From: Ancylothrix sp. D3o
GTDB lineage: Bacteria > Cyanobacteriota > Cyanobacteriia > Cyanobacteriales > Oscillatoriaceae
DNA: 64,000 nucleotides
NCBI RefSeq assembly: GCF_025370775.1
Contig: NZ_JAMXEX010000017.1
Span: 30,066-94,065 of the forward strand
Direction of reading: 5' to 3'
The stretch's first letter is position 1. Every line of letters starts with the position of its first letter. The position numbers and the translations under genes are program-made. The notes beneath the pieces were generated by a model. The model did not search any database and was not told where the DNA came from. It saw nothing but the letters and a program-made list of their open reading frames with translations. Shown here in pieces: positions 53,667 through 63,549 of this stretch.

Positions 53667-54950
53667 ATGATTCACGAAGTTTTCATGCCGGCTCTTAGCT
53701 CCACAATGACCGAAGGCAAAATTGTGTCTTGGGAAAAATCCCCTGGTGACAAGGTACAAAAGGGGGAGACGGTGGTGGTGGTCGAGTCTGATAAGGCGGA
53801 TATGGATGTAGAGTCTTTTTATGAAGGCTATCTAGCGACGATTGTTGTGCCGGCGGGGGAGGCGGCGGCGGTGGGTTCGACGATTGCGCTTTTGGCGGAA
53901 ACCCAGGAGGAAATTGAGGTTGCTAAACAGCAGGCTTCGGCTTCTTCTCCTGCTAAGGCGGCGACACCGGCCCCCCAAAAAGCTCCTGAACCGGTCGCGG
54001 CTGCTCAACCGGCTCCTGTGGCGGCTGCTGCACCCCAAGCTGCTACCCAAAATGGTCGCATTGTCGCTTCTCCCCGTGCGAAAAAGTTGGCTAAGGAGTT
54101 TGGCGTTGAGTTGCAAGGTTTACAAGGCACTGGCCCGCACGGTCGAATTGTCGCGGAAGATGTGGAAGCAGCAGCCGGTAAGGCAAAAGCTCCGGCTCCT
54201 GTGGCGGCTCCGGCTCCTGTGGCGGCAACACCGGCAACGCAAGTTAAAGCAACTCCAGCACCGGCACCGGTCACTCCGGGTCAAGTGGTGCCATTTAACA
54301 CCCTGCAAAATGCGGTGGTGCGGAATATGGTTGCCAGTTTGGAAGTGCCTACTTTCCATGTGGGTTATACGATTACCACTGATGGTTTAGATAAGCTTTA
54401 TAAGCAAATTAAATCCAAGGGTGTAACGATGACTGCGCTGTTAGCAAAAGCGGTGGCGGTGACGTTACAAAAACATCCCTTGCTTTATGCGAGTTACACT
54501 GAGCAAGGAGTGCATTACAACTCTGGAATTAATATTGCAGTGGCGGTGGCAATGGAAGGCGGCGGTTTGATTACGCCGGTTCTCCAAAATGCAGATCAGT
54601 TAGATATTTATTCGCTTTCTCGCAATTGGAAAGATTTGGTTGATCGGGCTCGCGCTAAACAATTGCAGCCGGCAGAATACAGCACCGGCACCTTTACTTT
54701 GTCGAATTTGGGAATGTTTGGAGTTGATCGTTTTGATGCGATTTTACCCCCCGGACAAGGTTCGATTTTAGCTATCGGTGCATCCCGTCCTACGGTGATT
54801 GCTAATGAAGATGGGATGCTTGGTGTACGCCGGCAAATGCAGGTTAATATTACTTGCGATCACCGGATTATTTACGGTGCCGATGCGGCGGCATTTTTGC
54901 AAGATTTGGCGAAGTTAATTGAGTCGAATGCTCAATCTTTAACGCTGTAA
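53667..54950 (+). CDS. pdhC: Pyruvate dehydrogenase E2 (dihydrolipoamide acetyltransferase)
   Basis: This 427-residue E2 carries one lipoyl domain (1-80) with lipoylation site Lys43 (SDKADMD), an Ala/Pro linker, the E1/E3-binding peripheral domain (about 130-168; VASPRAKKLAKEFGVEL) and a second linker. The catalytic domain (about 210-427) has the active-site His in CDHRIIYGADAAAFLQ near 398. The Asp of the classical HRxxDG is Tyr here, as in plastid and cyanobacterial E2s. It transfers acetyl groups to CoA, feeding fatty-acid synthesis. It stands alone; E1 and E3 are elsewhere. Confidence 0.95.
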   Translation: MIHEVFMPALSSTMTEGKIVSWEKSPGDKVQKGETVVVVESDKADMDVESFYEGYLATIVVPAGEAAAVGSTIALLAETQEEIEVAKQQASASSPAKAATPAPQKAPEPVAAAQPAPVAAAAPQAATQNGRIVASPRAKKLAKEFGVELQGLQGTGPHGRIVAEDVEAAAGKAKAPAPVAAPAPVAATPATQVKATPAPAPVTPGQVVPFNTLQNAVVRNMVASLEVPTFHVGYTITTDGLDKLYKQIKSKGVTMTALLAKAVAVTLQKHPLLYASYTEQGVHYNSGINIAVAVAMEGGGLITPVLQNADQLDIYSLSRNWKDLVDRARAKQLQPAEYSTGTFTLSNLGMFGVDRFDAILPPGQGSILAIGASRPTVIANEDGMLGVRRQMQVNITCDHRIIYGADAAAFLQDLAKLIESNAQSLTL

Positions 54951-55127
54951 TTTTTGATTGGCGTGGGGGCACGGGTTGGGGCTGGTACTCCTGCACGGCC
55001 CCTACATTTTTTAAAGATAGAGAGTTAAATAAAATTTGCTATTTTTGGTGAATGATTTAAAATAGCTAGAAATTGTAATTTCTACTAAATTTGTTTATAA
55101 TACTTTTTGTTGGGAGTTTTTTTTAAC

Positions 55128-55160
55128 CGCATCCTATAGCAGATAAACGCGGATAGGTTA
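55128..55160. repeat. Partial copy of the nested palindromic element
   Basis: The phrase aaccgcatcctatagcagat also begins the 47.7-kb element (47735-47756). Here it is followed by aaacgcggataggtta, which has lost the hairpin interior. It lies in the otherwise empty gap between pdhC and the quinone oxidoreductase. Confidence 0.75.
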
Positions 55161-55207
55161 ATTGTTAAACTGGATTTGGTATTAGGTGCTATCAAGGAGT
55201 CGAAACA

Positions 55208-56209
55208 ATGCGTGCAATGGTAATGATAAGTGCTGGAGAACCAGATGTTTTACAACTGCAAGAAGTTAGCAAACCGGCTATCGGAAATGAAAGAGAAGTT
55301 TTGGTAAAACTAAAGGCTGCGGGGATTAACCCAGTTGATACAAAACTCCGCAAAAAAGGTACATTTTACCCAGATAAAAATCCGCAAGTTTTGGGATGTG
55401 ATGGGGCCGGTGTTGTCGAAGAAATTGGCAGCGGGGTGAGCAAATTTCAACCCGGAGATGAGGTTTATTTTTGTTTGGGTGGATTGGGTGGCCCCAAGGG
55501 AAATTATGCAGAATATGCGGTGGTGGATGAGCGATTTATTGCTAAAAAACCACAATCTTTAAGTTTTGCAGAAGCGGCGGCGGCACCTTTGGTTTTAATT
55601 ACGGCGTGGGAATCTTTGTATGATCGCGCACGCTTACAAGCCGGTCAAAAAGCGTTAATTCATGGCGGTGCCGGTGGGGTTGGTCATGTAGCAATTCAAC
55701 TGGCAAAATTGCAAGGTGCGGAGGTTTTGACGACGGTAGGAACGTCAGAAAAAGCGGAGTTTGTGCGGGGTTTGGGTGCTGATGTAGCGGTGCTTTATAA
55801 GGAAGCTGATTTTGTTAAAGCTACGTTAGATTGGACGAATGGCGAGGGGGTTGATGTGGCGTTTGATACGGTTGGAGGGGCGCTGTTTTTTCAAACGGTG
55901 CCGGCGGTGAAAATTTATGGCGATTTGGTAACAATTTTAGATATTGAACCGCAGTATGGAAATTTGAAGGAAGCAAGAATGCGTAATTTGCGACTAACCC
56001 AAGAAATTATGCTGACTCCGATGTTAAAAAATATGGTGGATGCGTTGCAAGATCAGGCAAAGATTTTACAACAATGTGCGCGGTTAATTGATGAGGGGAA
56101 ACTGAAAATTAATTTGAGTAAAGCTTTTGCCTTGGCAGAGGCGGCGGAGGCGCATAAGTTATTAGAAGCCGGTTCTATGACGGGTAAAATTTCTTTAGTT
56201 ATTGAGTAA
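55208..56209 (+). CDS. Zinc-independent quinone oxidoreductase (MDR family)
   Basis: This 333-residue enzyme is a medium-chain reductase of the NADPH:quinone oxidoreductase group. VLGCDGAGVVEEIGSGV starts the catalytic domain and the nucleotide-binding site is HGGAGGVGHVAIQLAK (about 157-172). The catalytic-zinc Cys and the Cys-rich structural zinc loop of true alcohol dehydrogenases are absent. The substrate (quinone, enone or aldehyde) is open. It appears monocistronic with gtcgaaaca before the ATG and no obvious operon partner. Confidence 0.9.
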   Translation: MRAMVMISAGEPDVLQLQEVSKPAIGNEREVLVKLKAAGINPVDTKLRKKGTFYPDKNPQVLGCDGAGVVEEIGSGVSKFQPGDEVYFCLGGLGGPKGNYAEYAVVDERFIAKKPQSLSFAEAAAAPLVLITAWESLYDRARLQAGQKALIHGGAGGVGHVAIQLAKLQGAEVLTTVGTSEKAEFVRGLGADVAVLYKEADFVKATLDWTNGEGVDVAFDTVGGALFFQTVPAVKIYGDLVTILDIEPQYGNLKEARMRNLRLTQEIMLTPMLKNMVDALQDQAKILQQCARLIDEGKLKINLSKAFALAEAAEAHKLLEAGSMTGKISLVIE

Positions 56210-56440
56210 CCTGTAACCTCTCTCCCTACTACCTCGCCGGTGGTGGGGAGGGGGAAAAATTCAACAGCGAATAGAAGTTTGCTTGTTTTTATAAGTTTCC
56301 ACTTAAGTAAGGCATAAGTTTTATCTCTAGGCATACGACCGTACTAAAGATTGTGGCAGTAAGATAGTTATCCTGAAGATTTTTTTGGTATTTTTTAAAA
56401 AAAAGTTTATAAAAGAGATATCCCCTAAATAAAGCCAACT

Positions 56441-58126
56441 ATGATGAAGGAAACCAGGCTCCCCACAGAATTTGTTTACACAGTAGTGGCGATCTCTATC
56501 TTGCCATTCCTGCTAAATCTCGTAGGCATAAGTTTTGCTTCTCTACAACCTCCGTTAAACCCGTCAACTCTTCTTGATCTGAGCGCTTCTCAATTGTTCG
56601 ATACGCTGCACCATTCTTTATTCGGCAGCTTTACCCACACCACCTTAGAATGGATAGCGATTTCTACAGCATTCCTTACAGGAGCTTTATCCTTTGCTCA
56701 CTTTGCCATTAAACGCGATGTAGTGACTCCCATTATCGGGGTAGCGCTATTATTTGCGGGCAGCATGGATGCCTTTCATATCTTAGTAGCTGATCGCATG
56801 ATTGAAGGTGTAACCAATAATGAAAACCTTGTGCCTTTTACCTGGGCGATTTGTCGTTTATTTAATGTCGTAATTTTGATTGTAGGGGTAGGGACTGTCT
56901 TAATCATCAAACCACAAAACGGGCGCGGCAATTTTAAAATTGTGGCTTTTGCCATTATCAGCTTTGGATTACTGGCATTGGCAACTATTTTGTTTGTTAT
57001 GAATAGCCCGATTTTACCGACGACAATCTTCCCTGATCAGCTAATAAAACGCCCTTGGGATTTGATGCTTTTGGTGTTATTTATGTTTGCTGGCGCGGTG
57101 GTATTTCCCCAATTTTACGAGAGATATCCTAGCTTATTTTCTTATTCTTTGGTTGTGAGTACGATTCCGGCGGTGATCACACAAGTGCATATGTCTTTTG
57201 GGTCTACCGAGTTGTTCGATAATGATTTTAATGTCGGGCATTTCCTGAAAATAATTTGCTACTTAGTTCCGTTCATGGGGTTGATTTTAGATTATGTTCA
57301 AACCTATCGCCAAGAGGCAATGGTCATCAAGACACTAGCCAATTCTTCTACCTTACTAGCTAAAACTTTAGAACACCAAGAACAAATGGCAATCCAACAA
57401 TCAGCAGCAGTGAATCAAACTACTAACACAATGAATGATTTAGGCAATTTTTCTCAAAAATCAGCACAGCAAGCACAAGTTGCGGCTGATACTGCTAAAC
57501 AGGTATTGAATTTAGCAGAAATAGGGAAAAATGCAGTAAGTAATACCTTAGCAGATATGGCAAACCTTAAAGAAAAAGTAGGGGCTATATCTAAACAGAT
57601 CATGCGTTTAAGTGATCAGACAACTTTAATCGGCAACATTACTTTGGCTGTAACAGACTTAGCAAATCAGACTAATTTGTTGGCTTTAAATGCCTCAATT
57701 GAAGCGGTTCGCAGCGGAGAGAATGGTAAAGGATTTGAAGTTGTGGCTAAAGAAATTCGTCAATTGGCCGATCAAAGTAAAAAATATTCCCAGGAAATTA
57801 ATAGTTTAGCGACCGACATTAAAGCAGCGATTAATTCAACGGTCAAGGTTAATGCTCAGGGTAGTGAAACGGTAGATCAAGGGGTAAAAAATGCTCAATT
57901 TACTGCTGATACTTTTCTAAAAGTAGCCAAAGAGATTAACAGTATCGTGCTTAGTAGCCAGGAAATATATTTTCAATATAAACAGCAGGAAATTGCTATC
58001 CAGCAAGTAATTGATTCGATGAATTTTCTCAATGATGGAGTCGCCCATACTGCTACTGGAATTAGTGAGACTAAACTCGGTCTTCAAGACGTGGAGAAAG
58101 CTTTGTTACTTTTGGTTGAAACTTGA
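56441..58126 (+). CDS. Membrane-bound methyl-accepting chemotaxis-like receptor
   Basis: This 561-residue protein has an N-terminal membrane domain (about 1-290) with seven or eight helices, including polar, His-rich segments (LHHSLF, FGSMDAFHILVAD) of a MASE-like sensory domain. It is followed directly by a coiled-coil signalling domain (about 300-560). The hairpin tip NLLALNASIEAVRSGENGKGF is the standard MCP contact region for CheA/CheW. I see no HAMP domain and no periplasmic ligand domain, so sensing probably occurs in the membrane. The partner and signal are unknown. Confidence 0.88.
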   Translation: MMKETRLPTEFVYTVVAISILPFLLNLVGISFASLQPPLNPSTLLDLSASQLFDTLHHSLFGSFTHTTLEWIAISTAFLTGALSFAHFAIKRDVVTPIIGVALLFAGSMDAFHILVADRMIEGVTNNENLVPFTWAICRLFNVVILIVGVGTVLIIKPQNGRGNFKIVAFAIISFGLLALATILFVMNSPILPTTIFPDQLIKRPWDLMLLVLFMFAGAVVFPQFYERYPSLFSYSLVVSTIPAVITQVHMSFGSTELFDNDFNVGHFLKIICYLVPFMGLILDYVQTYRQEAMVIKTLANSSTLLAKTLEHQEQMAIQQSAAVNQTTNTMNDLGNFSQKSAQQAQVAADTAKQVLNLAEIGKNAVSNTLADMANLKEKVGAISKQIMRLSDQTTLIGNITLAVTDLANQTNLLALNASIEAVRSGENGKGFEVVAKEIRQLADQSKKYSQEINSLATDIKAAINSTVKVNAQGSETVDQGVKNAQFTADTFLKVAKEINSIVLSSQEIYFQYKQQEIAIQQVIDSMNFLNDGVAHTATGISETKLGLQDVEKALLLLVET

Positions 58127-58342
58127 AATTATCTATCGACTAAAGAATAAGGGTGCTTTTTAGTAGGTCAAAGAAGTTGTTAGGGGCTAGAGAAGGAGAT
58201 TTAAACAATGTCCTCCTAGCATATTTCCCTGGTGTCAAAAAAGAAAGTTGTAGTAAAGACGCGATGCCGGTCATACTCAAAAGGCAGGCGTAATCTGATT
58301 TCGCTTGTGATTTTATTGTTATTTACTTTATAATTAAGAAAA

Positions 58343-60508
58343 ATGCGCTGGTTTATTCAGTTAGTAATTCTTGTTTTATTGGCCCTATTATTAGTGATTT
58401 TAGCAGCCAATCCAACCGCTTATGCAGCACAGCAAAACCGCACTCCCTTAACTTTAGAACTTCTTCAAGATCGCGTCAAGAACCAAACCTTAATAGACGG
58501 AAATCGCACCATTAATCTGCGAGAAACGATTATCGATTTACGGCCAAGCAATGCAGAATTTAGAGAGCAATTTTATCAAATATTAAAAACCCAACTCAAC
58601 CGGCCCGGAACTCGCATCAATTTAGATTTGAGTTCTGCACTCATTCAAGGAGACTTCAATGGCAATGATTTAGGATTAAGATTACCTTTGCTTGGCGAAT
58701 CATTATCCTCCCTATTTAGCCCCACAGAATTAGAACAACTCCAGCGAGATCGCCGCCGGTTATCTTCCTTGCAACAGCTATCACGTTCGCTGTTAGGAAC
58801 CGAACTTATCGAACCGCTACAACTAACAGTTTTTCGCGGACAAATTAAACTACAGAAAACCCGTTTTGCGGGTAATTGTAATTTTAATAATACTTTTTTT
58901 CTCGAAAAGATTGAAGCACAAAATAGTCAATTTTTGCAGAGTGCCGGTTGGGTACAAACTCGCTTTAGCAAAAGCGCAAACTTTACCGGTGCCGTTTTCA
59001 ACGAAGCAAATTTTCGCGGCAGTATCTTTTTCAACAAAGCCAACTTTAACCAAACGCAATTTTTAGATACAGCCAACTTTGCCGGCACCAACTTTGAAAC
59101 CGGCGTCAGTTTCAGCCTAAGTAACTTCAAACAACCGGCAAAATTTAGTCGTTCTCACTGGCAAGGAAACGCCGATTTTTCTCAATCAATTTGGCAAGAA
59201 AGTGTAGACTTTACCAAATCAGAATTCAACCAAGCCTTATTTTTAAGTAATACCACCTTTAAAAACACCCTCTCCTTTCGCGGCAGCATCTTCAACCAAC
59301 CCGTTAATTTACGCGGTGCAAGCATCTTAGATCGCGCTGATTTTAGTGATAGCGGTTTTGCCAAAAATGCTTTTTTAAACGTTGACAGCTTAACCTTTGA
59401 CTCCAACAAAGCAAAAATTGTCGGCAATACCGGCGAAATAGGCAAAGAGCTTTTTGTGCCATCCATCCAAGGCAATGAAAACCTCCTCAGAAACTTAGTA
59501 CAAAACTTTCGCTTACAACAACAAATCCCCGATGCTAACCAAGTTGAATACACCAAAGCTAAATTAAAAAGTAGGTTGATTTTTGAGCAAATTTTTGGAA
59601 TTAACCTTAACACTACCTCCCGCGAAAACTTAATCAAAATAGGCTTTTCTCCCACCCAAACAGATGCCATCATATCCCGAAGAATAAAACAACCGTTTCG
59701 CAATTTATCAGAAATTTTAAACTTAGATTCTGTGGATCTAGCAACCTATGTAAAAGTCCGCGAAAAAATCATTGCTGGGGTGCCGGTTTTCCCTCGCATA
59801 GAAATTTTTTATCGTATCTCTACAGCCTTGGGATGGTTAAGTTTAACTGTAGTGTTATTATTGAGCCAATTTGGTACAAATTCCTCCTTAGTTTTCGGGA
59901 TAGGAATAGTAGCTATCGCCTATTTTGGCTTATTATTTTGGTTAATAGATCGATGCCGGCGCCGCATCCCCAAACCTATCTTGGCAACCCAAAAAGAAAC
60001 AATCTGGATATTAAGCAGTTTTTTATCTTTTGCCGGTGTTGGTTTACTCGCCATTTTTCGCAGCGCCGATCAACCTTGGCTAAGTTTAACTTGTTTAACC
60101 GTATTTTGCGGCCCAATACCCTTATTTTTAGTGATAGAATTATATCGTCGCGGACGCTACCACGACTTAATTAATGTCAGTTATTTTGTCGAGGAAGGCA
60201 GTTTAAGACAGCTACGGTTAATGATAGGAAGACTGCCAATTATTCCCCGCTTTCCCATGTTCCGAGAACGCTACTTGCCGCTGTTGTGGGATCGCGGATG
60301 GAATTGGCTAAACTACTATGATTTTAGTTTTAATAACTTCCTGAAAGTCGGTTTTAATGATATCCGTCTGCGAGATGAACATATCCCCGGATTAATTAGT
60401 ACCTTAATTTGGTATCAATGGAGTTTAGGAGTGCTGTACCTCATCTTATTATTTTGGACACTTTCGCGCACTATTCCAGGGTTAAACTTATTGATTTATT
60501 TGAAATAA
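58343..60508 (+). CDS. Pentapeptide-repeat/HhH membrane protein
   Basis: This 721-residue protein has a signal peptide or first helix (1-30; ending AYAAQ) and an N-terminal helical domain (about 30-160). A pentapeptide-like beta-helix (about 170-345) is built from (N/A)xFx repeats such as ANFRGSIFFNKANFNQTQF. A helix-hairpin-helix segment (about 427-470; LIKIGFSPTQTDAIISRRIK) and four or five membrane helices (about 490-720) follow. The combination is unusual; HhH domains usually bind DNA or oligomerise. It may be a lumenal/periplasmic scaffold anchored at the C-terminus. No function is established. It converges on the methyltransferase genes, with a 2-bp gap. Confidence 0.8.
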   Translation: MRWFIQLVILVLLALLLVILAANPTAYAAQQNRTPLTLELLQDRVKNQTLIDGNRTINLRETIIDLRPSNAEFREQFYQILKTQLNRPGTRINLDLSSALIQGDFNGNDLGLRLPLLGESLSSLFSPTELEQLQRDRRRLSSLQQLSRSLLGTELIEPLQLTVFRGQIKLQKTRFAGNCNFNNTFFLEKIEAQNSQFLQSAGWVQTRFSKSANFTGAVFNEANFRGSIFFNKANFNQTQFLDTANFAGTNFETGVSFSLSNFKQPAKFSRSHWQGNADFSQSIWQESVDFTKSEFNQALFLSNTTFKNTLSFRGSIFNQPVNLRGASILDRADFSDSGFAKNAFLNVDSLTFDSNKAKIVGNTGEIGKELFVPSIQGNENLLRNLVQNFRLQQQIPDANQVEYTKAKLKSRLIFEQIFGINLNTTSRENLIKIGFSPTQTDAIISRRIKQPFRNLSEILNLDSVDLATYVKVREKIIAGVPVFPRIEIFYRISTALGWLSLTVVLLLSQFGTNSSLVFGIGIVAIAYFGLLFWLIDRCRRRIPKPILATQKETIWILSSFLSFAGVGLLAIFRSADQPWLSLTCLTVFCGPIPLFLVIELYRRGRYHDLINVSYFVEEGSLRQLRLMIGRLPIIPRFPMFRERYLPLLWDRGWNWLNYYDFSFNNFLKVGFNDIRLRDEHIPGLISTLIWYQWSLGVLYLILLFWTLSRTIPGLNLLIYLK

Positions 60509-60510
60509 AT

Positions 60511-61809
60511 TTACCCCAATGATACCAACAAAGGAACTTTATCTACATCCCCTATAAGATTGATCAAAGTATCCTCAGCCACAGCTTTAACTACATTTAC
60601 ACTCACAGAATTACCCAATTGATAATAAGCTTTATTATCGTTAGGGTGCAAGATAAAATTATCAGGAAAACCTTGCATTCTGGCAGCTTCGCGGGTGGTG
60701 ATGCGGCGGACTCGGTTGTTATGATAAATTCCTAGCCGGTTTGCATCACTCGCAACCAAAGTAACAGATATCTTTGCCGGATCTAAAAACTTATAAACTT
60801 CAAAAGAAAAATTACCGGAAACCGGCTTATATTTTCCATCTACGAGGCTAAGATATTTTTTTGTCACCAAAGACTCAAGGAGAATATCGAGGTTGGGATG
60901 CTCAAAAAAAGAGGCGATTTGTTCTTTCGTTAACAGCTTTCCGTCTTGGTGTTTGCCAAATTCTTTATTCCTTCTTTTGAGGATAAATTTATTCATCAAT
61001 TCAATTTCTGCCGGTGTGCAACTTCCCCGCAGCCCCAACTCCCAAGAATGCACCGATTTTCCGCCCCGATAGTCTATCAAACGAACGCCATGCAAGCGAG
61101 TTAAATCATTATTACAATATTGCTTTAAAACTTCCACAAATTGTGGAGAACAATCATATTTAGGATCGGGGTTATCTTCTAGGATATCCGCCACAGTGAC
61201 GTTTTTTTTAGGCTGAGAAAATAAAGAGAGTTGTAAGGGGTTATAGGAGTGCGAATCTTTGGGGCCAACATCTGAAATTAAGCTAAATTTTGGTGAAGCT
61301 TCTAAAATTCCAACTATATAAATTCTGACGCGGTTTTGGGGCAGTTGAAAATTCGCACTGTTTAGCAAAAAAAAGTCAAAACTGTAGCCTCTTTTAACCA
61401 TTTCGTGTTTAATTGTAGCGACGGTTCTGCCTTCATCGTGGGAAAATAAACCCCGGACATTTTCAAAAATTAAGGCTTTGGGTTTGTGGTTATTATCAAT
61501 GAGGCGCATAATTTCAAAAAAGAGGGTACCTCTGGTTTCGCCAAAACCTTCTTTTTTACCGGCATAGGAAAATGTCTGGCAAGGAAAGCCGGCTAATAAA
61601 ACATCACAAGCGGGCATTTCGTGTAGTTGTCGAATATCTCCCACCGGCCTATGATTAAAGTTAGTTTCATAGACTTTTTGAGCATCTGAATTAATTTCGC
61701 CACTTAAAACACATTCTGTATCTATTTTTAAGGTTTTTGCAGCTTCTTCAAAGCCTAATCTGATGCCACCAATGCCGCAAAATAAATCAATAAATTTTAA
61801 TTTTGGCAT
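60511..61809 (-). CDS. DNA cytosine-5 methyltransferase A
   Basis: This 432-residue C5 DNA methyltransferase has the canonical motifs: I (FIDLFCGIGGIRLGF), IV with catalytic Cys77 (GFPCQTFS), VI (ENVRG, Glu116), VIII (QNRVRIYIVG), and IX/X near the C-terminus (RITTREAARMQGFP, YYQLGNSVSVNV). The target-recognition region between VIII and IX is long (about 175-360) and has its own insert. It lies 12 bp downstream of the second methyltransferase. No endonuclease gene is visible, so it could be solitary or belong to a system with distant parts. The specificity cannot be read by eye. Confidence 0.95.
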   Translation of the reverse strand: MPKLKFIDLFCGIGGIRLGFEEAAKTLKIDTECVLSGEINSDAQKVYETNFNHRPVGDIRQLHEMPACDVLLAGFPCQTFSYAGKKEGFGETRGTLFFEIMRLIDNNHKPKALIFENVRGLFSHDEGRTVATIKHEMVKRGYSFDFFLLNSANFQLPQNRVRIYIVGILEASPKFSLISDVGPKDSHSYNPLQLSLFSQPKKNVTVADILEDNPDPKYDCSPQFVEVLKQYCNNDLTRLHGVRLIDYRGGKSVHSWELGLRGSCTPAEIELMNKFILKRRNKEFGKHQDGKLLTKEQIASFFEHPNLDILLESLVTKKYLSLVDGKYKPVSGNFSFEVYKFLDPAKISVTLVASDANRLGIYHNNRVRRITTREAARMQGFPDNFILHPNDNKAYYQLGNSVSVNVVKAVAEDTLINLIGDVDKVPLLVSLG

Positions 61810-61821
61810 TTTTTGATATCC

Positions 61822-62781
61822 TCAAAATAGAGGTAAACACAATTGCACCGGCATCGTTTCCACAATCTTCTTAACACCCAGATTCTCAGATTCCATTATA
61901 TACTCAATCAAACACCGGCCCACATATTCCGCTAACTTCACCGGCACAGCATTACCAATCATTTGTTCTAAATCAGTCTTACTTCCCTCAAAAATAAAGC
62001 CTTTAGGAAACGTTTGGATATAGCTTCTTTCAATTGTCGTTAAAGGTCTAATTTTCTCAATATCCTGCGAAGAATCCCCCGGATGAAACTGATAATTTTT
62101 AGGAATAGGCCGGTTAACTCCTCTTACCGTTGGACTTGGTTCATCTATGGAAAAAATACCCCGACGCTGATAGCTTCTCGGATGCCGGTAATAATATTCA
62201 ACCCCCAAACTTTCCCCTAAATATTCTCTCACCGTTAAAGGCCGGCCCGCCAAATTTCTCAGCAAATAAGGCGTTATCTTTGCCTCATCTCCCCCCAACT
62301 CCCCCACACAAAAAAACCGTTTCCGTTTCTGCGGAACTCCACAAAAACTTGCATCTAAAACTTGCTCACTCAACCCATATCCAGCCGCTCGTAAAATCTC
62401 TTTTGCAACCGCGTATTTTGCGCTTTTTTGTATTCTTTCTACATTTTCCATCACAAAAAAAGCCGGCTGAATTTTCGCCACAATTTCCGCAAAACAAATC
62501 GTTAAATCACTTCTGCCTAAAGACTCATCCCGCTTTCCTGCACTCGAAAAATCTTGACAGGGTGGCCCGCCAATAATCACACCGGGTTTAAACTGTTCAA
62601 TTTCTTGGATATTATTCTGCCAATCTACTAAATTAGCTAAATAAATTGGATGTGTAAAATTACGCTCATAAACCTTAATTGCCGGTGTCCAATTCTCAAA
62701 CGCCGCTACTACCTCAAAACCGGCATTTTGAAAGCCTAACGATAAGCCACCACAACCTGAAAATAAATCAACCACCCGCAT
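61822..62781 (-). CDS. DNA cytosine-5 methyltransferase B
   Basis: This 319-residue enzyme is compact: motif I VDLFSGCGGLSLGF, IV GGPPCQDFS with Cys75, VI MENVERI (Glu112), VIII CGVPQKRKRFF, and IX/X PLTTIERSYIQTFP and QMIGNAVPVKLAEY. The recognition region is short (about 180-250), and EPSPTVRGVNRPIP is part of it. Two different C5 enzymes in tandem often methylate the two strands of an asymmetric site, or two unrelated sites. The ATG at 62781 is clear. Confidence 0.95.
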   Translation of the reverse strand: MRVVDLFSGCGGLSLGFQNAGFEVVAAFENWTPAIKVYERNFTHPIYLANLVDWQNNIQEIEQFKPGVIIGGPPCQDFSSAGKRDESLGRSDLTICFAEIVAKIQPAFFVMENVERIQKSAKYAVAKEILRAAGYGLSEQVLDASFCGVPQKRKRFFCVGELGGDEAKITPYLLRNLAGRPLTVREYLGESLGVEYYYRHPRSYQRRGIFSIDEPSPTVRGVNRPIPKNYQFHPGDSSQDIEKIRPLTTIERSYIQTFPKGFIFEGSKTDLEQMIGNAVPVKLAEYVGRCLIEYIMESENLGVKKIVETMPVQLCLPLF

Positions 62782-62829
62782 TGTTCAACTCCAAAAAAAA
62801 GCCGGTGGGGACACAGTAATCGCAATAGT

Positions 62830-62848
62830 CGCAGGCGAGACGCCTGCG
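62830..62848. repeat. Palindromic hairpin with AGA loop
   Basis: Arms cgcaggcg and cgcctgcg flank an AGA loop, the same 8-bp stem/3-nt loop architecture as the 47760-47778 hairpin, with different stem bases. It lies between methyltransferase B and ilvH. Confidence 0.7.
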
Positions 62849-62913
62849 CCACTGGGGTATTCATTGTAGGGGCAATTTCCCTGGTTGCCCCTTTTCAAGA
62901 AATCAAAAAACCC

Positions 62914-63435
62914 TTAAACAATCTTCGCTTCCAAAGACTTAAGAAACTCAGTATTAACCCCAGATTCTCGCGTTAAAGCAATTTTGCCGGTGCGGGCAAT
63001 TTCTCTGATTCCAAACTTATTAAGAACCTGAACAATTGCCACCATTTTACCAGGATCTCCAACCACTTCAAGAGTTAAAGATTCCTCAGCAACATCCACA
63101 ACACGCGCCCGGAAAATTTGCGCTAACTCCACAATTTCCGAACGAGTTGCACTATTTGCATTCACCTTTAATAACATCAACTCCCGCTCAACACAAGGAG
63201 TCTCCGTAATATCTTGAACCTTCAAAACATTAATCAACTTATAAAGCTGCTTTGTAAGCTGCTCAATCACGCGGTCATCTCCCGGCACCACCATCGTAAT
63301 CCGAGAAACCCCCACCTGTTCCGCCGGCCCCACCGCCAGACTTTCAATATTAAACCCCCGGCGGGCAAACAAACCAGCAATTCGGGTCAAAACCCCCGCC
63401 TCATCTTCAACCAAAACCGAAAGAGTATGTTTCAT
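62914..63435 (-). CDS. ilvH: Acetolactate synthase small (regulatory) subunit
   Basis: This 173-residue protein is the regulatory subunit of acetohydroxyacid synthase, which confers valine feedback on the first common step of branched-chain amino-acid synthesis. The N-terminal ACT domain is clear ([27 protein letters not shown], split at residues 3-29, and [13 protein letters not shown]). The C-terminal domain contains [15 protein letters not shown] and [14 protein letters not shown]. Length is normal. The catalytic subunit is not in this window. Confidence 0.95.
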   Translation of the reverse strand: MKHTLSVLVEDEAGVLTRIAGLFARRGFNIESLAVGPAEQVGVSRITMVVPGDDRVIEQLTKQLYKLINVLKVQDITETPCVERELMLLKVNANSATRSEIVELAQIFRARVVDVAEESLTLEVVGDPGKMVAIVQVLNKFGIREIARTGKIALTRESGVNTEFLKSLEAKIV

Positions 63436-63549
63436 AAATTCCAGCTAACGCCAGCTTGCGTTAACAAAACTTTAGACAATAAAACCTGTGACTTAAGCCC
63501 AATTTTAACCCTACACAGACCCTTTGATCCAACCCTTATCACCATCTCA

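Noticed and set aside
54005..54274. Antisense Ala/Thr-rich ORFs in pdhC
   Set aside because: They mirror the Ala/Pro linkers of E2.
60511..62781. Complete restriction-modification system
   Set aside because: No endonuclease-like gene is visible on either side within the window.
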